Shown here in pieces: positions 1-6,121 of a stretch of DNA of 9,567 nucleotides. The translations under genes and the position numbers were made by a program. Origin of the DNA: Candidatus Merdimorpha stercoravium (GTDB lineage: Bacteria; Bacteroidota; Bacteroidia; Flavobacteriales; UBA1820); NCBI GenBank assembly GCA_018715295.1, contig DVLY01000013.1, positions 1 through 9,567 on the forward strand. Direction: 5' to 3'. Under the pieces are notes generated by a model. The model was not told where the DNA came from. It saw nothing but the letters and a program-made list of their open reading frames with translations, and searched no databases. The stretch's first letter is position 1, and each line of letters starts with the position of its first letter.

Positions 1-1437
1 CCCGGCCAGACGCACAAACTGCAGGTGAGGACTTTCCCGGCCGGGGCGGACGAACCTTACACGCTGGTATTCACCAGTTCGAAGCCCGCGGTGGCTACTG
101 TCGACGATCTGGGGACGATAACGGCTATCCAGGACGGCCAGACGGTGATCACGGTGAGCCTGAAAGACCGTCCGGAGGTCAAAGCCGAGTTATCCCTCAC
201 GGTAGAGACCATCCGGATCACGGGGGTGGAGTTTACCGAAAAGGTATCGACTCTTTTCATCGGACAGACCTTCTCGGTGTCCACGCGCGTCCTGCCCGAA
301 AATGCAACGGAAAGCGGGGCGGTGGAGTACGTCAGTTCCCAGCCCGAGGTAGCCTCGATCACCCAGACGGGATACATCACGGCTTTGGAAGCCGGCACGA
401 CCGTCATCACGGTTACGGTCAAGGAGCATCCGGAGATCAAGGCCGAATTTACCCTGGCGGTAAAACCGCTGTACAAAGCCCCGAAGAATACCCAGTTCCA
501 GAAAGTGGGTTATTTCCCCTCGTACCGCAGCATAACGGCCATGTCGGACGAGTACCTCCAGATGCTGGATGTGGCTTGCTATGCCTTTGCCGAGATGAAC
601 GACGACTACACGCTCACGATCCAGCAGCCGGCCAAGTTCCAGCAACTGGTCGATCGGTGCAAGTCGTTGGGTGTGAAGGTGGTGATCTGCTTCTACGGCG
701 GGGGTAGTTCTCACGAGAAGTATGTCAAGATGGTGGCTTCCCCGGAAAACCGTGCCAAGTTCATCGCTTCGCTCAAAAAAATAGTCGAAACCTACGATCT
801 CGACGGGGTGGACAACGACTGGGAGTACCCCAAGACTTCGGACAACTCGCACACGGGCAATACGGCGCTGATGCGCGAGTTGAGTTCCTGGCTGCACGAC
901 CCTGCGGTGAACAAACTGCTCACGATGGCCATCACACCCGGAGTGTACGAGGGAGCGGTGTCCAACGGTATCGAAACGGAATGTTTCGACTATGTGGACT
1001 GGTTCAATATCATGTGCTACGACTCGTACCTGGGCTGGGCCGACAAGAAACCGGAGGACCTGCCGCTGGAGATGCTGACCATCTCGTACAACTATTGGGT
1101 GGTCAAGCGCTCGATGCCCAAGTACAAGTTCGTCGGCGGTATCTCGGTCTATGGCCGGCCTTCCGACAGCCAAAATAATGGAAAGGCATTCACCTATGCC
1201 GGTATTCTCGCCCAGGGAGGCGATCCGGACGGCTACAAGGCGCATGTGAGCTCCTCGTCCTATACGGGCGACGTGTACTACAACGGCCGTACCTTCGTTC
1301 AGAAGAAAACGCGCTACTGTATCGACCAGGGTGTAGGAGGCATCATGTTCTGGGAAGTCGGGCAGGATGTTTCGGACGACCGTTCGCTGGTCAAGGCAGC
1401 TTACGACGAACTGGACGGCTATACCGACCTGCCGTAA
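1..1437 (+). CDS. Big_2-GH18 chitinase-like protein (5' end outside window)
   Basis: The reading frame is open from base 1, so the gene begins upstream; the GTG at 25 is internal, because the residues before it (P-G-Q-T-H-K-L-Q) match residues 45-52 of the paralog at 1682-3253. About 44 N-terminal residues, presumably a lipoprotein signal, are therefore missing. Two Big_2 Ig-like domains come first (nt 1-200 and 205-470), then a GH18 TIM barrel from about nt 480. The GH18 signature D-G-V-D-N-D-W-E is intact at 802-825, the MxYD motif reads M-C-Y-D near 1012-1023, and the late-barrel Trp lies in G-G-I-M-F-W. GH18 enzymes cleave beta-1,4-linked GlcNAc polymers by substrate-assisted catalysis. 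MxYD favours a chitinase-like activity, but an endo-beta-N-acetylglucosaminidase cannot be excluded. It ends in its own terminator. The visible part is 478 residues and roughly three-quarters identical to the next paralog. Confidence 0.9.
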   Translation, partial: PGQTHKLQVRTFPAGADEPYTLVFTSSKPAVATVDDLGTITAIQDGQTVITVSLKDRPEVKAELSLTVETIRITGVEFTEKVSTLFIGQTFSVSTRVLPENATESGAVEYVSSQPEVASITQTGYITALEAGTTVITVTVKEHPEIKAEFTLAVKPLYKAPKNTQFQKVGYFPSYRSITAMSDEYLQMLDVACYAFAEMNDDYTLTIQQPAKFQQLVDRCKSLGVKVVICFYGGGSSHEKYVKMVASPENRAKFIASLKKIVETYDLDGVDNDWEYPKTSDNSHTGNTALMRELSSWLHDPAVNKLLTMAITPGVYEGAVSNGIETECFDYVDWFNIMCYDSYLGWADKKPEDLPLEMLTISYNYWVVKRSMPKYKFVGGISVYGRPSDSQNNGKAFTYAGILAQGGDPDGYKAHVSSSSYTGDVYYNGRTFVQKKTRYCIDQGVGGIMFWEVGQDVSDDRSLVKAAYDELDGYTDLP

Positions 1438-1462
1438 ACGATGTATTTCTTTACAAAAAAGC

Positions 1463-1491
1463 CCGGGAATGTGAATTCCCGGTTTTTTTTT
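1463..1491 (+). terminator. Rho-independent terminator after first GH18 gene
   Basis: A perfect 8-bp stem (CCGGGAAT at 1463-1470, ATTCCCGG at 1475-1482) with a four-base loop is followed by nine T residues (1483-1491). It starts 26 bases after the stop codon and should end the transcript of the first GH18 gene. Confidence 0.88.
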
Positions 1492-1514
1492 CACCGTTCT
1501 TTATTTTACTTTTG
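1483..1514 (+). promoter_or_regulatory. Probable Bacteroidota promoter for second GH18 gene
   Basis: TACTTTTG at 1507-1514 matches the Bacteroidota -7 consensus TAnnTTTG. No clean -33 TTTG is present, but the terminator T-run at 1483-1491 lies at the expected distance and could serve as a degenerate -33 element. The same arrangement, with the same 15-base gap between T-run and -7, occurs upstream of the third GH18 gene, which strengthens the call. Confidence 0.55.
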
Positions 1515-1681
1515 AACAGTACTAAAAAATTACGGACAATACCCATACGGGCCTTTCGGTGGAAGGGAATCATGTTTTTTGAGGACAACCACGTCCTGTC
1601 TCGAACGGTCTGCCGACCGGTCGCAGGCAAAAAGTCGGATCGTTTTTACCACATCATAACAACCACTAAAAACAAACAAGG
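1515..1681 (+). promoter_or_regulatory. Long 5' leader of second GH18 gene
   Basis: If transcription starts just downstream of the -7 element, the second GH18 mRNA has a leader of about 160 bases, against about 25 for the third gene. It contains two small hairpins (AGGAC 1582-1586 with GTCCT 1593-1597; CGGTC 1606-1610 with GACCG 1615-1619), the palindrome GACCGGTC at 1615-1622, and an A-rich tract just before the start codon. I recognise no known riboswitch or small ORF in it. Confidence 0.3.
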
Positions 1682-3253
1682 ATGACAAAGCGGCTGTTTT
1701 TGTATTTGTTGGGTCTGGCGGCCATTGCAGGGCTGCTGACCTCCTGCGCCAAGGACGAGAAGTTCACCCAAGTATCGTCCCTCTCGTTCTCTGCGGCACC
1801 CTCCTCGATGGCTCCCGGCCAGACGCACAAACTGCAGGTAAAGGCTTTCCCGGCCGGGGCGGACGAGCCTTATACCTTGGTATTCGCCAGTTCGAAACCC
1901 ACGGTAGCCTCCGTCGATGCCCAGGGGACGCTAACCGCTCTCCAGGATGGCCAGACCGTGATCACGGTGAGCCTGAAAGACCGCCCGGAGGTCAAGGCCG
2001 AGTTTACCCTGACGGTGGAGACCATCCGGATCACCGGGGTAGAATTTACCCAAAAGGTCGACGCCCTTTACATGGGGGAAACCACGACGATCACCGCGAA
2101 GGTTCTCCCTGAAAATGCGACCGAAGCCGGTACGCTGGAGTACACCAGCTCCCGGACCGAGGTAGCGACGATCACCCAGACGGGATACATCACGGCTCTG
2201 GAAGCCGGCACGACCGTCATCACCGCTACGGTCAAGGAGCATCCCGAGATCAAGGCCACTTTTACCCTGACGGTAAAACCGCTGTACAAGGCTCCGAAGA
2301 ATACCCGGTTCCAAAAAGTCGGATACTTCCCCTCGTACCGCGATCTGGCAGCCATGCCCGATGAATTCCTCCAGATGTACACCGTAGCTTGCTATTCTTT
2401 TGCCAAACTGAATAAAGACTATACCCTTACGGTAGAAAAACCCGATAAGCTCCGCGAATTTGTCACCCGTTGCAAGTCGCTGGGGATAAAGGTGCTGATA
2501 TGCTTCGGAGGCGGAGGCAGCGGCGCGGATGGTTCGTATGCGGCCATGGCGGCTTCGCCGGAAAATCGAGCCAAGTTCATCGCTTCGCTTAAATCCATCG
2601 TGGAAACGTACGATCTCGATGGCGTGGACAATGACTGGGAGTATCCCCGCACCACGGACGGATCGGACAAAGGCAATACGGCCCTGATGCGTGAGTTGAG
2701 TACCTGGCTGCACGATCCGGCAGAGAACAAACTGCTCACGATGGCCATTACCTCCGGAAAATACACGGGAGCTGTAGCCAGCGCCATCGAAACGGAATGC
2801 TTCGACTATGTGGACTGGTTTAACGTAATGTGCTACGACAACTACCTGGGTTGGGCCGATATGGATCCCAAGAATCTGGCGTTGGACATGATGAGCATCG
2901 GGTACAACTACTGGGTAGGTACCCGGAAGATGCCCAAGTACAAGTTTGTCGGCGGTATTTCCGTGTATGGCCGTCCTTCCGACGAGGAACACAACGGCAC
3001 GCCGGTCTCCTATGTGGAGATCCTGCGGCAGGGCGGCAAGCCCGACGGTTACAAGGCAGAGGTGTCCACCGCGAAATATACCGGAACGGTTTACTACAAC
3101 GGTCAGCCTTTTGTCAAGACCAAAACACGCTACTGCATCGACCAGGGTGTCGGCGGGGTGATGTTCTGGGATGCCGGCCAGGATACGCAGGACGACCGTT
3201 CGCTTATCAAGGCCGCCTGCGACGAAGCGGGCGATTATACCGACCTGCCGTAA
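1682..3253 (+). CDS. Surface-type Big_2-GH18 chitinase-like lipoprotein
   Basis: This 523-residue protein begins with a lipoprotein signal: basic start, hydrophobic core, and lipobox L-T-S-C with Cys22. The following A-K-D-E matches the K-(D/E)-(D/E) signal associated with lipoprotein export to the outer face in Bacteroidota. Two Big_2 Ig-like domains span about 31-115 and 116-198 and probably act as a stalk or as binding modules. The GH18 barrel covers about 205-520: beta-1 V-G-Y-F-P-S-Y, beta-3 C-F-G-G-G-G in place of SxGG, DxxDxDxE intact at D313/D316/D318/E320 (E320 the acid), M-C-Y-D at 383-386, and W496. It should hydrolyse chitin-like or other GlcNAc-containing glycans at the cell surface. 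The ATG at 1682 is chosen because it gives a textbook lipoprotein signal after an A-rich leader. The gene has its own promoter and terminator and is a tandem duplicate of the gene before it. Substrate is not established by sequence. Confidence 0.93.
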   Translation: MTKRLFLYLLGLAAIAGLLTSCAKDEKFTQVSSLSFSAAPSSMAPGQTHKLQVKAFPAGADEPYTLVFASSKPTVASVDAQGTLTALQDGQTVITVSLKDRPEVKAEFTLTVETIRITGVEFTQKVDALYMGETTTITAKVLPENATEAGTLEYTSSRTEVATITQTGYITALEAGTTVITATVKEHPEIKATFTLTVKPLYKAPKNTRFQKVGYFPSYRDLAAMPDEFLQMYTVACYSFAKLNKDYTLTVEKPDKLREFVTRCKSLGIKVLICFGGGGSGADGSYAAMAASPENRAKFIASLKSIVETYDLDGVDNDWEYPRTTDGSDKGNTALMRELSTWLHDPAENKLLTMAITSGKYTGAVASAIETECFDYVDWFNVMCYDNYLGWADMDPKNLALDMMSIGYNYWVGTRKMPKYKFVGGISVYGRPSDEEHNGTPVSYVEILRQGGKPDGYKAEVSTAKYTGTVYYNGQPFVKTKTRYCIDQGVGGVMFWDAGQDTQDDRSLIKAACDEAGDYTDLP

Positions 3254-3277
3254 ACGGTATGTTTTCTTTACAAAAAG

Positions 3278-3308
3278 CCCCGGAAATGTGAATTCCGGGG
3301 TTTTTTTT
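3278..3308 (+). terminator. Rho-independent terminator after second GH18 gene
   Basis: The stem CCCCGGAA (3278-3285) pairs perfectly with TTCCGGGG (3293-3300) across a seven-base loop and is followed by eight T residues (3301-3308). It is the duplicate of the terminator at 1463-1491, with both arms changed so that pairing is preserved. Confidence 0.88.
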
Positions 3309-3331
3309 CCCTCCGGTTTTGGTTACCTTTG
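3301..3331 (+). promoter_or_regulatory. Probable Bacteroidota promoter for third GH18 gene and operon
   Basis: TACCTTTG at 3324-3331 fits TAnnTTTG. The terminator T-run at 3301-3308 sits where a -33 element is expected, as in the copy at 1483-1514. The start codon is 27 bases beyond the -7 element. This promoter would drive the third and fourth GH18 genes, the small overlapping gene, and possibly the SGNH esterase. Confidence 0.55.
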
Positions 3332-3358
3332 GGCTGTTCCTGAAAAACTACAAGCGAT

Positions 3359-4405
3359 ATGAAAAAACTAGGGCTTTTCTTGGCGGCATGCTGGATCGGT
3401 ATTTCGAGTTGTGCAGCACAGTCGCACGCGGAGTACATAGCTCCGGAAAATACCCAGTTCCGCGTCGTGGGATATGTCCCCGGCTACCGCGATCTGGATG
3501 CAGTCCCCGACCGGACGCTCGCCCAACTGGACATCGCCTGCTACGCTTTTGCTACGATCGACTCCACGGGCATCCCCCGGGTGGCCAACGAGAAACAGTT
3601 GGCCCGTTTTGTCCGCCGGGCCCATCGTTTGGGCGTGAAGGTAATGCTCAGTTTCAACGGCAAACATGCACGTTTTGCCCAGATGGCTTCCGACGATCGG
3701 CAGCGCAAGGCTTTTGTGGACGAAATCTGGCGTTTGGTTCAGAAATACCGCATGGATGGGGTGGACAACGACTGGGAATTTCCCCGTACGACCGACGGCA
3801 CGGCCGAATCCAACCTCGCGCTGATGAAAGACCTTGCGCGCCTGTGCCGGGGCGGGGAGAAACAATACCTGCTCACCATGGCTGTTACCTCGGGACTGTA
3901 CCCGGGCAACCGTTCGGATGCCATTTCCGACGAGTTGATCGCGCTGGTGGATTGGCTCAACGTGATGGTGTACGGCAATTTTTCCGAGACACGTCCTTAT
4001 CAGCAGCATTCCCCGTATTCGATGTTGGAGGCCAGCTACGACTACTGGATCGTCCGCCGGGGGATGGATCCCCGCAAGTTCGTCGCCGGGCTGCCGGTGT
4101 ACGGTCTGGCGTCCGGGCTCCCCAAGAGGACCTCGTCGGCTTCCTATGCCACGATCCTGCGGCAAAACGGTCCGCAGGCCATGGTTTGCGATTCGGCTCT
4201 GGTGGTAAACAGCGTACATACCACGCCTTACTGGGTGTATTACAACGGCCTGCCCACCATCTACCGCAAGGTGGCTTTCTGTGTGGACAAAGGCCTGGGC
4301 GGGATCATGTTCTGGGAAGTGAGCCAGGACACGACCGAAGGGGCTTCGCTGGTCAAGGCTGCCTGCGATGCCGCCCGTTTCGAGTGGAAAAACAAGGAAG
4401 AATAA
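3359..4405 (+). CDS. Compact exported GH18 protein with altered MxYD motif
   Basis: This 348-residue protein has an export signal (M-K-K then a hydrophobic stretch). Cleavage could be lipoprotein-type at I-S-S-C (Cys18) or signal peptidase I-type after about residue 20, and there is no K-D-E surface signal, so a periplasmic location is likely. The barrel starts at once with A-P-E-N-T-Q-F, the same linker that joins Big_2 to GH18 in the two upstream genes. DxxDxDxE is intact (D133, D136, D138, acid E140), but beta-3 reads S-F-N-G-K instead of SxGG, and MxYD reads M-V-Y-G at 203-206, so the Asp that helps position the substrate N-acetyl group is Gly. W319 is kept. The enzyme may be weak, shifted in specificity, or a binding protein. 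It has its own promoter and lies 16 bases ahead of the next paralog, so the two are probably co-transcribed. Confidence 0.9.
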   Translation: MKKLGLFLAACWIGISSCAAQSHAEYIAPENTQFRVVGYVPGYRDLDAVPDRTLAQLDIACYAFATIDSTGIPRVANEKQLARFVRRAHRLGVKVMLSFNGKHARFAQMASDDRQRKAFVDEIWRLVQKYRMDGVDNDWEFPRTTDGTAESNLALMKDLARLCRGGEKQYLLTMAVTSGLYPGNRSDAISDELIALVDWLNVMVYGNFSETRPYQQHSPYSMLEASYDYWIVRRGMDPRKFVAGLPVYGLASGLPKRTSSASYATILRQNGPQAMVCDSALVVNSVHTTPYWVYYNGLPTIYRKVAFCVDKGLGGIMFWEVSQDTTEGASLVKAACDAARFEWKNKEE

Positions 4406-4421
4406 TATCTCTGTCTCGACG

Positions 4422-5480
4422 ATGAAAAAATGGATTTTCTCTCTCCTGTCCCTGGCGGTTTTCTCGCCCTTGCAGGCGCAGCAGGAGTATAAGGCTCCGG
4501 AAAACACGCGCTTTCGGATCATCGGCTACGCTCCGTCCTACCGCAACCTGGACGCCATTCCCGACCGTTCACTCGCCCAGTTGGACATCGCCTGCTACGC
4601 CTTCGCCACGATCGATTCTACGGGGATCCCCCGGGTGCGGGACGAAAAACACCTGCGCCGTTTCGTGCGCAAGGCCCGCCGGGCGGGGGTTGAGGTGATG
4701 CTCAGCTTCAACGGTCGCCATGCGTACTACGCCCGGATGGTCTCTTCGGCGCAGAGCCGGGAACGGTTCATCGACGCCCTTTGGCATCTGGTAAAGAAAT
4801 ACCGCCTGGCAGGTGTGGACAACGACTGGGAATACCCCTTGGGCAGCGACGGATCGGGACAGGGCAACCTGCTGCTGATGAAGGAACTGGCCGAGAAATG
4901 CCGCGAGGGACGTCGGCAGTACTACCTCACGGCCGCCATCACCCCCGGCAAGTATGTGGGCAATGCCACAGCGGGGATTCCCGACGAGTTGTTCGACTAC
5001 GTGGACTGGTTCAACGTGATGGTGTACGACGACTATTCCGAAACGCGGGAGGGGATGCACCACTCGACCTATGACCTGATGCTGGAGAGCGTCGACTACT
5101 GGGTCGGCCAGCGCGGGCTTCCCCTGTCCAAGTTCGTGGTCGGGCTTCCCGCCTACGGGGTGCCGTCGGGCATCCGTCGCAGCGGCAACACGCGCGACTA
5201 CAACGGCATCATCCGTGCGGGGGGCAGTTGCATGGGCGACGTGGCGATGATCACCAGCACGCAGCATCCCTCGCCTTACCCGGTGTACTACAACGGCATC
5301 CGGACCATCCGGGCCAAGACGGCCTATGCCTTGGGCAACGGCCTGGGCGGAGTGATGTTCTGGGAGATCGCCGGCGACCGCCACGACGACCTTTCGCTGG
5401 TAGCCGCGGCGTACGATCAGGTCCAGAGCCAAGAAGCCGCTTCTCCGTCGAAAGAGGAAAAACACGGGAAAAGGAAATGA
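4422..5480 (+). CDS. Compact secreted GH18 protein lacking first Asp of DxxDxDxE
   Basis: I start this gene at the ATG at 4422 (352 residues) because it opens a clear signal peptide (M-K-K-W-I-F then hydrophobic, cleavage near Q-A-Q at 18-20). The in-frame ATG at 4368 would overlap the previous gene and bury the signal. The GH18 barrel follows from about residue 23 (Y-K-A-P-E-N-T). The signature reads A-G-V-D-N-D-W-E: A130 replaces the first Asp, while D133, D135 and acid E137 remain. MxYD is intact (M-V-Y-D, 200-203), beta-3 is S-F-N-G-R, and W314 is kept. The first Asp is a conserved structural residue rather than the acid, so activity is possible but uncertain. The C-terminal 17 residues are a charged, Lys-rich tail absent from the paralogs. 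Its stop overlaps the next start codon (ATGA). It is closest to the gene before it; both would act on GlcNAc oligomers in the periplasm. Confidence 0.9.
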   Translation: MKKWIFSLLSLAVFSPLQAQQEYKAPENTRFRIIGYAPSYRNLDAIPDRSLAQLDIACYAFATIDSTGIPRVRDEKHLRRFVRKARRAGVEVMLSFNGRHAYYARMVSSAQSRERFIDALWHLVKKYRLAGVDNDWEYPLGSDGSGQGNLLLMKELAEKCREGRRQYYLTAAITPGKYVGNATAGIPDELFDYVDWFNVMVYDDYSETREGMHHSTYDLMLESVDYWVGQRGLPLSKFVVGLPAYGVPSGIRRSGNTRDYNGIIRAGGSCMGDVAMITSTQHPSPYPVYYNGIRTIRAKTAYALGNGLGGVMFWEIAGDRHDDLSLVAAAYDQVQSQEAASPSKEEKHGKRK

Positions 5481-6001
5481 GCACCTCTGGCCTTTCCGCC
5501 TCCCCGGAAGAAACGAAGGGGACCTTGCTCGACACCGCCGACCGGCAGGCCGGGTGGATACGCCGCACGTTTATCGACCAGACGCGCCGCCTGGTGGAGC
5601 AGGGCTTTCCCGACATCGCTTTTCTGGTCATCGGTCAAGGCATCGAGACGATGGGGGCCTTCCTGGACCGGAAGCCTTTCCGGGCGAAAGGGCAGTCGCG
5701 CGAACGCTTTTCCCGCGCCTTGAGCGAACTCTTTCCGCCCCGCTATGCCCAACTCAACGGGCGCGACTTCCTCTACCGCAACCTGCGCTCCAGCCTCACG
5801 CATCTGGCTGTGGGCAGCCCGCACCTGTGGCTGGCAGCCGGGGATACTCCCGGGAAACACCTCTGGGTAGAGGACAAGAAGACGACCCTGGTGCTCGAAA
5901 GGCTCCTGGAGGATTATTGCGCCGGCTGGGAGACGATCATCGCCCGGCTGACGGACGGGACGCTGCGGGTAAAGCCTTTGGCGGCCTCCGCCGGGGAGTG
6001 A
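5477..6001 (+). CDS. Small cytoplasmic protein of unknown function, HEPN-like R-x4-H motif
   Basis: This 174-residue protein has no signal peptide or membrane segment and appears mostly alpha-helical. The start at 5477 is preceded by an A/G-rich AAAAGGAA and overlaps the GH18 stop codon as ATGA, so the two are translationally coupled. I do not recognise a named family with certainty. A hydrophobic helix ending in G-Q-G-I-E-T-M-G (about 48-60) precedes a basic stretch (65-80). R-S-S-L-T-H at 104-109 forms an R-x4-H motif of the kind found in HEPN-domain proteins (often RNases or nucleotide-binding modules), and a further helix lies at about 137-158. A HEPN-like fold is therefore possible, but one short motif is thin evidence. 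The location tells us only that it is made together with secreted chitinase-like enzymes while staying in the cytoplasm; it may be a bystander. Confidence 0.8.
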   Translation: MSTSGLSASPEETKGTLLDTADRQAGWIRRTFIDQTRRLVEQGFPDIAFLVIGQGIETMGAFLDRKPFRAKGQSRERFSRALSELFPPRYAQLNGRDFLYRNLRSSLTHLAVGSPHLWLAAGDTPGKHLWVEDKKTTLVLERLLEDYCAGWETIIARLTDGTLRVKPLAASAGE

Positions 6002-6121
6002 TGCGGTAACGGGGAGCGCTTTTCGGAGCGCCCGGATGCGGCAACCTCCGGTCATGAGAAGGAATGAGAAGGAAAAAGACCTTAACAAAAAGATACGAAC
6101 GATAAAATCACCAGAAGAAAA
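6002..6121 (+). other. Intergenic spacer with two small hairpins
   Basis: The 120-base gap holds a GCGC/GCGC hairpin (6016-6019 with 6028-6031, extended by GG/CC across a bulged A) and CCGGA/TCCGG (6032-6036 with 6047-6051). Neither is followed by a T-run, so neither is a standard terminator. The second half is A-rich with no TAnnTTTG element. Read-through from the upstream operon into the esterase gene is therefore plausible, and the hairpins may mark an RNA-processing or attenuation site. Confidence 0.35.

Larger units (their letters stand above)
1..3350 (+). repeat. Tandem gene duplication including terminator and promoter
   Basis: The unit 1 to about 1535 (gene 3' part, terminator, -7 element) is a diverged copy of about 1816-3350. 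The first 26 bases equal 1816-1841, and 356-410 matches 2169-2223 with one mismatch over 55 bases. The similarity continues past the stop codons through the terminator hairpin and the TTACyTTTG element, then ends. Protein identity is highest in the second Big_2 domain and lower in the barrel. Confidence 0.75.

Noticed and set aside
190..1494. 434-residue open frame on the minus strand opposite the first GH18 gene
   Set aside because: It is antisense to a clear GH18 gene, and its translation has no recognisable domain. Long antisense frames arise readily from GC-rich codon usage.
1720..1745. Possible sigma-54 -24/-12 site (TGGC ... TTGC)
   Set aside because: The two elements are separated by five bases rather than the required seven, and the site lies inside the coding region of the second GH18 gene.
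4368..4421. Upstream in-frame ATG for the fourth GH18 gene
   Set aside because: It would overlap the third gene by 38 bases and place 18 polar residues before the signal peptide; the ATG at 4422 gives a normal export signal.
3319..4425. 368-residue + strand frame overlapping the third GH18 gene
   Set aside because: It is a shifted-frame shadow. The other frame has the signal peptide, DxxDxDxE and conserved barrel strands.
6016..6031. GCGC hairpin after the small gene as a terminator
   Set aside because: The stem is short and no T-run follows, so it is listed only as spacer structure.
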